From positions 1 to 64,000 of the forward strand of contig CAZSSM010000012.1 of assembly GCA_964609385.1 (NCBI GenBank): a stretch of DNA of 64,000 bases, given 5' to 3'. Positions 1 through 7,035 of this stretch are shown here, piece after piece. The stretch comes from CAZSSM01 sp964609385 (lineage in GTDB: Bacteria; Planctomycetota; Planctomycetia; Isosphaerales; Isosphaeraceae). Made by a program: the position numbers and the translations under genes. The first letter of the stretch is position 1. Every line of letters begins with the position of its first letter. The notes below the pieces were generated by a model, which saw nothing but the letters and a program-made list of their open reading frames with translations, did not search any database and was not told the origin of the DNA.

Positions 1-1536
1 ACCGACACGAGGTATCGCACCACCAGCACCGACCCCCCCCCCGCCACCGAAACCACCGCCACCACCGCCGCCGGCAAGTCCGATCGGAACAATGATCAGG
101 TCAGCGACGGGATAAACCCGGATCTCCGGTTCGATACGATCAGCAGCGGCGTCGGCCGAATCGATCCGAAGGAACCCATCCTGGACGACATAACGCAAGT
201 TTAATTGGTCGAGGACCAACTTCAGCGTCCGCTTCAGTGGAACACCGACGAGGTCGATCGTTACCTTGTCAGACTCCGAGACGTCTTCCTCTTCCAGACC
301 GACCGGATCGACGTAAATCGGAATCCCGAAATCCCACCCCTGATTGTCAACAGTACTTTCCTGAAGGTAGTCAAGAACCTCGCGGAGAGTGTATTGCTCG
401 TCGGGAAACTGCATCGGGATCTCTTTCTCGAGCGTGTCATAGACTTTCTGAGAGGCCTCATCCCGGATGAAGAGGTCCGTCGATTCGTACCGCTCGATAC
501 GCCGCTCCGATAGTCTCCGGAACTCCTCGGCGTCGGGATATTGGATGGTGATCGAGTCGGGGAAGGGAATCGCGGAGCGTTCTGCGTCTTGAATGGTCAA
601 GAGGAATCGTAGTTCCTTAAGTTGGTCAAGGACGACCGATCGCTGATAAAAGCCAGTGAACTGAGAATAGAGTTCGGCTAGGGGAGGCTCCTCCCGATCC
701 GGATCAAGGGAGTGGGCGAGGCGAGCACGCTCATTCGCTTCAAGGTAAGGCTGAGTCACTTCTTGAAGGTCGCCTGTTCCACCTTCAGCCAAGACCTGTT
801 GCTCACCCTGCTTCATCAAGGACTCAAATTGGGTCATCAGGACTTCGATCGTCGAGGCATTTCGGGTCAATCGTTGGACCAGGTTTCGGCGCTGATTAGC
901 ACCTTGGAAAACGCGGAAAGCGTCCTCACGGTCCTGCCGAATCCTCTCTCGATCGCGAACGGTGATCAGGAACTGGGATTGAATCTGCCGAAGCAAGGGC
1001 TGTTTGTCTTCTTCCCGCAAAGCCTCGTCGTTGAGCAATAGCGATTGTGCATTGCGAAGGACTTCGAGAGCGGCATCCGCATTCGGGTTTCGACCCTGAA
1101 CGAGTCGCCTAGCCTCAGAGATCTGTCGAGTGATGATGTCCCGACGACGTTGGATCCGGAGATCCCGGGCCGCGTCGGCGTTTCGGAACTGATCTTCGAG
1201 ATCGCTTGGTGAGTCGGTTGACCCAGGAGCGTTGAACTCATCGTCGAAACTGGATTCTTGAAACGCGACGCGTTGGAGTCGATTCATCGAGACGATTTGA
1301 TCGAGAGCGGCTCGAGCTTCCTCATCACCAGGTTGGGATTCAAGGACTTTCTCGAGAGTGCTTTTCGCGAATTCAAGGTCACCAGCCTCCATGGCCTCAA
1401 GACCGAGACGCCGGAGTTGCTCATTGAGATCGAGAACGACATCCTGAGCCGACGCGACTCCCGAGCTGAGCACGAGAACGACGCCGAGCGCCACCCCGAA
1501 ATTTCGGAATGGTTTGAGTTCGCAACGAAGCGACAT
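1..1536 (-). CDS. Secreted repeat/STN-like protein with Gly-rich segment, C-terminus beyond left edge
   Basis: The minus frame is open from an ATG at 1536 to base 1 (512 codons) with no stop, so the 3' end lies outside the window. A GGAGAG Shine-Dalgarno lies about 9 nt before the ATG. Residues 1-30 form a signal peptide (basic start, hydrophobic core, SGVASAQD cleavage region). Residues 32-80 resemble a tetratricopeptide pair (ALEAGDLEFAKSTLEKVL style). Residues 110-340 are charged and helical. Around residues 395-465 there is a small alpha/beta unit (TLREVLDYLQ, then VPLKRTLKLVLDQ and LRYVVQDGFL) like the STN/secretin N-terminal fold of planctomycete envelope proteins. A Gly run follows near residues 490-510. 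The protein is inferred to be periplasmic or envelope-associated; its specific function is not recognised. Confidence 0.8.
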   Translation of the reverse strand, partial: MSLRCELKPFRNFGVALGVVLVLSSGVASAQDVVLDLNEQLRRLGLEAMEAGDLEFAKSTLEKVLESQPGDEEARAALDQIVSMNRLQRVAFQESSFDDEFNAPGSTDSPSDLEDQFRNADAARDLRIQRRRDIITRQISEARRLVQGRNPNADAALEVLRNAQSLLLNDEALREEDKQPLLRQIQSQFLITVRDRERIRQDREDAFRVFQGANQRRNLVQRLTRNASTIEVLMTQFESLMKQGEQQVLAEGGTGDLQEVTQPYLEANERARLAHSLDPDREEPPLAELYSQFTGFYQRSVVLDQLKELRFLLTIQDAERSAIPFPDSITIQYPDAEEFRRLSERRIERYESTDLFIRDEASQKVYDTLEKEIPMQFPDEQYTLREVLDYLQESTVDNQGWDFGIPIYVDPVGLEEEDVSESDKVTIDLVGVPLKRTLKLVLDQLNLRYVVQDGFLRIDSADAAADRIEPEIRVYPVADLIIVPIGLAGGGGGGGFGGGGGVGAGGAIPRVG

Positions 1537-1940
1537 GGTCGAAACTCTCCGGAGAAAGGTCTGTAGCCGAAACGACCGAAGCGACAAAGGACGTCTGATC
1601 TCGGCCGCGACCAGCTAGCGTATCCGTATCTGAAGTCGATCGTGAGCGAACACGTGCTACTCATCGCTAAGCGACGGAGATCCAGTATCTTCGCGGCGAA
1701 CCGGCCTTGTTCGATACTGAGTTGAATGACTCCGGTCGCTGAAAGCCGAAAGTCCCACAAAGGGCTGGGATGATCGAGACGCACGCGATCGGTCCACACC
1801 TGCACGATTATGCCACACGACTATGGAGACGACCAATCACCACAAAAGCCTGAGCCCGATCAAAGATCCGGTGCGAAGAATCATCGTTAGGGATTGGACG
1901 AGGGCGATGGGCGACATCAAGGCTCAGTCAGTTTTGACTC
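1537..1940. other. Intergenic region, divergent promoters expected
   Basis: This 404-base stretch lies between the leftward secreted-protein gene and the rightward small gene at 1941. I see no convincing gene, tRNA, repeat or strong hairpin in it. It must carry the promoters of both flanking genes, but no clear -35/-10 pair could be assigned by eye. Confidence 0.4.
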
Positions 1941-2459
1941 GTGCGTCTCGTCATCCTACCACCCATTAAGGTGTCTCAGGGTCGCGAAAGACCTCCCGAT
2001 CGCGGTGGCCTGAGTCCGAAACCAGCCGATGCGAAACCGTTGGGCGTTCGGCGACGAGACGACCTACGCTTTGAGAGGATGTGTCCTGTGACGGGCAACA
2101 CTGAGACGGAGACTGTGCAACAGCTATTCGATCCGCCACGAGAACCCAATGATCCCTTGATCCACGATCGTCGTACTCAGATCGGAGAATCATCGGAAAC
2201 CGCGACTTCCGATCGACCGAAAGGACGTCGAGAGCGGAGACGTCGGGTCGATCCCACGACCTTCGAGAAGCAATACTCTCAGGAAGAACTCGAATTCATG
2301 AATGCGATGCAGCGCTTCAAGGGGCAGAGTGGGACCGATTTCCCGTCTCATCGCGAGGTACTCATGGTCCTACATGAACTAGGCTATCGACGTCCGGACG
2401 ATCGAGCGGGATGCCAGCAAAGAGAAAAATTGTCGAGTCGCAGTCAGGATTCTCATTGA
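1941..2459 (+). CDS. Small conserved planctomycete-type protein of unknown function
   Basis: The ORF encodes 172 aa from the outermost ATG. An internal ATG at 2079 (residue 47) is an equally likely start, but its GAGAGG sits directly against the ATG, so the start is unresolved. The N-terminal half is Arg/Pro-rich and low complexity. The C-terminal 60 residues hold the compact helical part (YSQEELEFMNAMQRF, then FPSHREVLMVLHELGYRRP), which resembles a short domain repeatedly seen in planctomycete hypothetical proteins, from memory and not a search. It has a small DNA-binding-like helix-turn-helix flavour, but no function is assigned. It converges on the gene at 2613-3701. Confidence 0.6.
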   Translation: MRLVILPPIKVSQGRERPPDRGGLSPKPADAKPLGVRRRDDLRFERMCPVTGNTETETVQQLFDPPREPNDPLIHDRRTQIGESSETATSDRPKGRRERRRRVDPTTFEKQYSQEELEFMNAMQRFKGQSGTDFPSHREVLMVLHELGYRRPDDRAGCQQREKLSSRSQDSH

Positions 2460-2517
2460 GAGAAAGATCCCGGTCTCAGCCTGCAGAATCGTCCTGACAG
2501 CTCACTCGGCGTGCCTG

Positions 2518-2553
2518 AAAGAAAAAGCCCCACAGGGAGAAAGCAACTCCCTG
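2518..2553 (-). terminator. Putative rho-independent terminator for the leftward gene at 2613-3701
   Basis: CAGGGAG (2533-2539) and CTCCCTG (2547-2553) form a perfect 7-bp stem with a 7-nt loop. Read on the minus strand it is followed by a GC-rich spacer and a CTTTTTC tract (2519-2528 on the plus strand is A-rich). It sits between two convergent genes, in the right place to end transcription of the leftward one. Confidence 0.55.
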
Positions 2554-2612
2554 CAGGGACAAGCGGATGGTCGAAGTTCAACGAACGAGACGACCCGAAG
2601 TCGAATCTACCT

Positions 2613-3701
2613 TCAGTTCGCTGGAGAGCTGACCGAGTCATTGAGGGCGATTGTCCAGGCTTGAATCGCTTCCTGGGTCAACTTCAGAGCGCGAACATAG
2701 TTCGAGGACCTAACTGAATCGATCGATGCCTCCGCTTTCTCATTCGCAACGGTCGGGGACTCTGACGTCACGACAGAGGATTCGACCACAGCGAAATGGA
2801 GATCGTTCTGCACTCCTTCGTTCCCTTGATAGGGAGAGACCAACGATCCCGAGTTCTGACCCAATGCCCGATCTTCTACTGCGATCGATTCAAGATCGCG
2901 TTGAAAACCGAGGGCCATTTCATCGACGAGAAATCGAAACTGCCGGTCGTTAACGACTGTATGGTCCGCTTCGAGCGACCTTGATTTAGCGATGAGAATC
3001 GAGCTCCAATCGTATGATTCAATCCTCGACCATACATATTGAGTCGCAGGCAGATCGAGGAAGACCTGTACAGACGAGACCACGGAATTCGGAATCGCGG
3101 AGAGATCGAGGTGCCGTTTCGGTTCGCTGGCAGCAGTAAGGGTCCGCTCAAGGTGGATCGAAGTCATTTCGAAGCGGTGGAGATAGGGATCGATCAGTAC
3201 GAGATACTCAAGTCGAATGCTCAATCCATCAGATTCCTGCGTTTCGAGAGTCTCGATGACCTCGGGAATAGGGATAGCCCAAAAACTGCAGGCCGACATT
3301 CTCCAGCTAGACCACAAAGAACGAACCAGTCGAGCTACTCTCGAACCAAGGTCACGATAGGAATCCAGCTCGATTTCCCGAATTTCGACGAGGGTCGATT
3401 CCTTAACAGATGACTCGTTTCTCCGGAACGATCCACAGCCTTGATCCTTCGGATTCCTACCCAGGGATTTGGATCCATCGATGTCCGATGAACTCGCTGA
3501 TCGAAGGACTACGTCGAGCGACGATAAATCGCACCCATCGGGTGAGATATGGCGAGAGGCAAGTGCTTCGGGGAATGGTTGCCACTCGCGAAATGTCGAT
3601 CCGCCGGGTTCGAAAACCACCTCTCGCTTAATGAGAGACCAATCAACGTCGGGAAGGACGATCGGGCAAAAGAAAAGGAACGAGACGGCAGGAACGAGCA
3701 T
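2613..3701 (-). CDS. Hypothetical membrane-anchored or secreted protein
   Basis: The ORF encodes 362 aa and begins with a strongly hydrophobic N-terminus (residues 1-20, FLFFCPIVL), consistent with a signal anchor. The rest is acidic to neutral, without a recognised domain, repeat or catalytic motif. It contains scattered Trp and Cys residues but no CxxC. The same reading frame stays open upstream of the ATG to a stop near 3856. It encodes another hydrophobic stretch (FPIALIILFF) directly before the ATG, but with no ATG, GTG or TTG, so either the start is non-canonical or the upstream part is untranslated. Its product is unknown. Confidence 0.55.
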   Translation of the reverse strand: MLVPAVSFLFFCPIVLPDVDWSLIKREVVFEPGGSTFREWQPFPEALASRHISPDGCDLSSLDVVLRSASSSDIDGSKSLGRNPKDQGCGSFRRNESSVKESTLVEIREIELDSYRDLGSRVARLVRSLWSSWRMSACSFWAIPIPEVIETLETQESDGLSIRLEYLVLIDPYLHRFEMTSIHLERTLTAASEPKRHLDLSAIPNSVVSSVQVFLDLPATQYVWSRIESYDWSSILIAKSRSLEADHTVVNDRQFRFLVDEMALGFQRDLESIAVEDRALGQNSGSLVSPYQGNEGVQNDLHFAVVESSVVTSESPTVANEKAEASIDSVRSSNYVRALKLTQEAIQAWTIALNDSVSSPAN

Positions 3702-3919
3702 GAGTCGATAACCTTCGAAAAAGAGGATGATGAGGGCGATTGGAAAAGACAGGTCCTTCTGGTGTTCTCTGAGGGTTGTATCGACTTCGCAGGTCCGGGT
3801 CTTGATTGTGTTTGGAGGTTTTGTCGATTTGTGGAGGCCTGGGTGGTTTGGGGGTCAGCCAGTCTCGACTCTCCAGAACGACTCCGCGCAGGCAAGCGTC
3901 GGATAATCGATAAGCTGCT

Positions 3920-3948
3920 AAGTCGCGGCGCGAGAACCCGCGACTTTT
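3920..3948 (+). promoter_or_regulatory. Stem-loop with T-tract in the leader of the legB-type gene
   Basis: AAGTCGCGG (3920-3928) pairs perfectly with CCGCGACTT (3938-3946) across a 9-nt loop and runs into TTTT (3945-3948). It ends about 35 nt before the ATG of the downstream dehydratase and about 220 nt upstream of the divergent gene's start. The shape is that of an intrinsic terminator, so an attenuator or a terminator of an upstream leader transcript is possible. Its role is inferred. Confidence 0.45.
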
Positions 3949-3983
3949 CACATGAAACATCGAGTCGGGGCAAGGAGGTCCTC

Positions 3984-4967
3984 ATGTCGAAGCGTGTATT
4001 GGTGACGGGGGCGGCCGGATTCATCGGCAGCCACTTAGTCGAGGAGTTGGTTTCTCAGGGTTATCGTGTGCGGGCGTTTGTCCGGTACAACGGTCGCGAT
4101 GATCGAGGGCACCTTGATGGTTTGGATCCCGAAATCCAGTCGGAGATTGAGATCTTCCGCGGGGACCTTAAGGATCTGTCCGCGGTTCATAGAGCTGTGG
4201 AATCCCACGAATGGGTTTTCCACCTCGGCGCCCTGATCGCGATCCCATACTCGTATCAGAACCCTCTCGACGTCATTCAGACGAACGTCGACGGAACAGC
4301 CCACATTCTCCAGGCTTGTCTAGCCTGTCCTTGCCTCGATCGTCTGGTCCTGACCAGCACCTCAGAGGTTTATGGGACCGCACAACGCATCCCGATTACC
4401 GAAGATCATCCCCTTCGCGGTCAGTCTCCGTATGCGGCGACCAAGATTGCGGCCGACGCATTGGGTCTCAGTTACCACCGATCATTCGATCTTCCCGTTA
4501 CGATTCTCCGGCCCTTCAACACATACGGACCTCGACAGTCAGCTCGAGCGATTATCCCTACGGTAATCAGTCAAGCGTTGGAACGGGACGAGATCGTCGT
4601 CGGGAACATCGAGACCCGTCGCGACCTCACCTTCGTCAGAGATACAGTCTCTGGATTTCTTGCGATCGCCCAGTCCGATGAGGCTCTCGGTCAGCCAGTA
4701 AATATTGGTCAAGGCTGGGACCTCTCGATCGGCGACTTGATCCAACGGATCGGTGATCGGCTTGGGAAAGACCTCAGAATTCGTTCTGATCCGCAGCGGA
4801 TTCGCCCTCAGTCCAGTGAGGTGGGTCGACTCGTTGCCGGCACTGAGAGGGCTCAGGCCTATTGGGGATGGCAACCCCAGTATGATCTCGATGCAGGTCT
4901 GGATGAGACGATCGCCTGGATCGCGAATAACTCCAACAGGTTCCGGACCCACGAATACACGACATGA
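3984..4967 (+). CDS. legB: NAD-dependent 4,6-dehydratase, LegB-type SDR
   Basis: This 327-aa extended short-chain dehydrogenase should bind NAD(P) and act on a nucleotide sugar in the cytoplasm, most likely a C4/C6 dehydration of UDP- or GDP-N-acetylglucosamine type substrates. The Rossmann motif is TGAAGFIGSH (residues 8-17), the S/T-E site is STSEVYG (125-131), and the catalytic Tyr150 and Lys154 lie in SPYAATK. The region from IAIPYSYQNP to RPFNTYGPRQSARA matches the LegB dehydratase pattern closely. The start is fixed by a textbook AAGGAGG (3972-3978) 5 nt before the ATG; the longer open frame upstream is not used. No other legionaminic or bacillosamine pathway gene is nearby, so the exact substrate is uncertain and another 4,6-dehydratase role is possible. 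Confidence 0.85.
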   Translation: MSKRVLVTGAAGFIGSHLVEELVSQGYRVRAFVRYNGRDDRGHLDGLDPEIQSEIEIFRGDLKDLSAVHRAVESHEWVFHLGALIAIPYSYQNPLDVIQTNVDGTAHILQACLACPCLDRLVLTSTSEVYGTAQRIPITEDHPLRGQSPYAATKIAADALGLSYHRSFDLPVTILRPFNTYGPRQSARAIIPTVISQALERDEIVVGNIETRRDLTFVRDTVSGFLAIAQSDEALGQPVNIGQGWDLSIGDLIQRIGDRLGKDLRIRSDPQRIRPQSSEVGRLVAGTERAQAYWGWQPQYDLDAGLDETIAWIANNSNRFRTHEYTT

Positions 4968-5106
4968 CGGTCTCGTCTTGGGCAGAAACGGATACGATCT
5001 ACTGAGGTTCCAATCCTTAGCTCGGGTGTCGAAGGGCAAAACGAGGCTGCTATGATCGTTTCTCCGAACACCTACTGCTTCTTCCAGCGACCGAATTGAG
5101 ACACTG

Positions 5107-6135
5107 ATGTGGTTGGACTGGACCCCGCTCGTTGAGGTTCTACAAACCTGTCGGCGATTCGTGATCACCTCACACGTAAGACCCGATGGTGACGCGCTGG
5201 GTTCGAGTCTGGCTATGGCCGAGTTAGTTCGTAGCTTCGGACTCGAGGCTCTGGTTGTGAGTCCGAGCCCGATCCCTTCTCGGTACAGCGAGCTTCTTGC
5301 CGAGGCCCAGAAACCAGTCCGGCATTTCGGGGTCGATTTATTCGAGAGCGATTTGTTGGGCCACGATGCGTTGATCATCCTTGACCTCTCGAGCTGGAAC
5401 CGTCTTGGATCTCTCGAGACTTGGGCTCGACGGTTCACCGGCTCAGTCGTCGTGATCGATCACCACGTTAGTGGTGACTCGTTCCCAGGCCCGGTCCTGA
5501 AGGCGACGGCATCGGAGTCGACCGCAACGTTGGTACTCGATGCCTTCCGAGTCCTCGATCGGCCAATCAGCCGATTGGCTGCTCAGGCTTTATTCACCGG
5601 TATTTCCACCGATACCGGTTGGTTTCGGCATCCGAACACGACCGCGCAAACGCTCCGTGATGCGGCTAGTTTGGTCGGGGCTGGTGCCGAACCGAGTCGG
5701 ATTCACCGAGCCTTGTTCGAGACGAACCGATTCGAGCAGCGCAAATTGGTCGGAGTAGCTCTGAACCGCCTCCAGATCCATCAACATGGACGCTTTGCGA
5801 TCACCTCGGTGAAGACCAGCGATTTCGAGTCGACAGGAGCGCGGCTCGACGAGACCGAAGACCTGATCGACTCCATCGTAGGAATCGAGGGCGTTGAACT
5901 AGTCGCGTTGCTGGTGCAACTCAGCGAATCGAAGACAAAAGTCAGCTTCCGATCGCGAGGCTCATTTAATTGCGCTGAGTTGGCGGGAAAGCTCGAAGGG
6001 GGAGGGCACGTTGCGGCGGCAGGGGCGTCGATCGCCGACTCGTTCGAGGCAGCATTGGACCGTGTCATGAAACTCGTCGACCAGCACTTAGCTGAGTCCT
6101 CAAACCTCTCGACAGGCCGAGACCCATTCCCCTGA
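5107..6135 (+). CDS. nrnA: DHH/DHHA1 phosphoesterase, nano-RNase/pAp phosphatase NrnA-like
   Basis: This 342-aa cytoplasmic phosphoesterase is expected to degrade short oligoribonucleotides and dephosphorylate 3'-phosphoadenosine 5'-phosphate using Mn2+. The metal-binding motifs are complete: HVRPDGDALGS (His23, Asp27, Asp29), Asp93 in ILDLSS, the signature Asp118-His119-His120 in VIDHHVSGD, and Asp169 in STDTGW. The C-terminal DHHA1 domain ends with the substrate-binding GGGH at 298-301. Its length is normal for the family. It follows the dehydratase by 139 bases and may share its transcript, though no functional link is evident. Confidence 0.92.
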   Translation: MWLDWTPLVEVLQTCRRFVITSHVRPDGDALGSSLAMAELVRSFGLEALVVSPSPIPSRYSELLAEAQKPVRHFGVDLFESDLLGHDALIILDLSSWNRLGSLETWARRFTGSVVVIDHHVSGDSFPGPVLKATASESTATLVLDAFRVLDRPISRLAAQALFTGISTDTGWFRHPNTTAQTLRDAASLVGAGAEPSRIHRALFETNRFEQRKLVGVALNRLQIHQHGRFAITSVKTSDFESTGARLDETEDLIDSIVGIEGVELVALLVQLSESKTKVSFRSRGSFNCAELAGKLEGGGHVAAAGASIADSFEAALDRVMKLVDQHLAESSNLSTGRDPFP

Positions 6136-6471
6136 TCGTCATCCTTCTTGTCTCGTTGTTGATCGAAGGCCACCTGATCAAGCCATGCCGTGGACGAAGC
6201 CCCTGGCTTGGCTGGATCGGCCCTTGATGTCGTCCCGCATTCTGGTTCAGATAGAGTATAAAGAGTTAATCCATAGGGCTCGAGGATCGAGCCGATATGC
6301 CTCGCCAACTGCCGCCCATCGATCCTCCTACTTCACCCTGACTGTCCTCCCCGAACCATCCTTTCGCCTTGTTTTCTCGAATGATCATGGTCGAGGGGAT
6401 CGTCTCGGGTCGGACCGGAGATGTCGGGATACGTCATCTCTGATGGTCACGATCGAAGGATTCACCGACTC
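6136..6471. other. Intergenic region upstream of the Rieske gene
   Basis: This 336-base stretch lies between nrnA and the Rieske/cytochrome b pair. No gene, repeat or strong stem-loop was seen. The promoter of the respiratory module must lie here, but no confident promoter hexamers were identified. An open frame extends the Rieske ORF to 6421, but it lacks a ribosome binding site. Confidence 0.4.
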
Positions 6472-7035
6472 ATGATGAACCGCCGTCAATTCCAGAGCGC
6501 CCTAAGTCTCGTCCTCGGAGGGCTTATGGCAGCGATCCTTGCGATCCCCGGCTTCGCTTACTTCCTCGACCCGCTCCTGAAACGAAAGGGTGGGACTGAT
6601 TTAGACGCCGAGGGGCCAGCAGACGAGGGATTCCAGGATCTGACCCGATTAAGCCAACTGGAACCAGGCAAGCCTCGTGTCTTTCCGGTCTTCCAAGAGA
6701 TGCAGGATGCTTGGATCCGCTACCCTAAGGAAGCCGTTGGCTCGGTCTGGCTCATCCGCAATGGAGGCGAAGAGGGAACTGATCCCGAAGTCGTTGCCTT
6801 TACGACTGAGTGTCCTCACCTCGGCTGCGCTGTGAATCTCTCCGAGGACGGCTCGGTGTTCCATTGCCCCTGTCACAACAGCTCCTTCACCCTGGAGGGA
6901 GAACCGCTAAACAGTATTCCGCCCCGCCCCATGGACACGCTCGTCGTGCGACTCAGCTCTGAGGCGGACCCCATGGTTCAGGTCCGATACGAGCGATATC
7001 GCACCATGAGTAAGGAGAAGACCCCCATTGTTTAA
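6472..7035 (+). CDS. Rieske [2Fe-2S] protein of a cytochrome bc complex
   Basis: This 187-aa electron-transfer subunit should carry electrons from quinol to cytochrome c in the membrane. It begins with an RRQF twin-arginine-like segment followed by a membrane anchor (residues 11-32). The cluster ligands are Cys114 and His116 in CPHLGC and Cys132 and His135 in CPCHNSS, with Cys119 and Cys134 as the disulfide pair. The usual Gly after the second His is Asn here (CHNSS instead of CHGS). The start at 6472 (or the adjacent ATG at 6475) is supported by GAAGGA at 6455-6460. The 3' end overlaps the cytochrome b gene by 8 bases, so the two are translationally coupled. Confidence 0.9.
   Translation: MMNRRQFQSALSLVLGGLMAAILAIPGFAYFLDPLLKRKGGTDLDAEGPADEGFQDLTRLSQLEPGKPRVFPVFQEMQDAWIRYPKEAVGSVWLIRNGGEEGTDPEVVAFTTECPHLGCAVNLSEDGSVFHCPCHNSSFTLEGEPLNSIPPRPMDTLVVRLSSEADPMVQVRYERYRTMSKEKTPIV

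Noticed and set aside
1284..1805. A minus-strand frame of about 173 codons at the upstream end of the left-edge gene
   Set aside because: It overlaps, in another frame, the true gene with a signal peptide and ribosome binding site at 1536. Its sequence is Arg/Ser-rich and not protein-like.
2457..2717. Open frame continuing about 85 codons beyond the UGA stop of the small gene at 1941, considered as a selenoprotein because the genome has tRNA-Sec
   Set aside because: The family-like C-terminal domain ends close to the UGA. No SECIS-like hairpin with a conserved apical loop was evident, and the extension overlaps the end of a convergent gene. Open frames of this length are common by chance here.
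3549..3983. Extended N-terminus (145 codons) for the LegB-type gene
   Set aside because: The sequence is not protein-like, and the perfect AAGGAGG before the ATG at 3984 and the family length decide the start.
4539..5438. A minus-strand frame of about 299 codons opposite legB and nrnA
   Set aside because: It is antisense to two well-supported genes and has no ribosome binding site or protein-like composition.
6421..6471. An upstream start at 6421 for the Rieske protein
   Set aside because: The added 17 residues precede the twin-arginine-like signal and have no ribosome binding site, whereas GAAGGA lies before the ATG at 6472.
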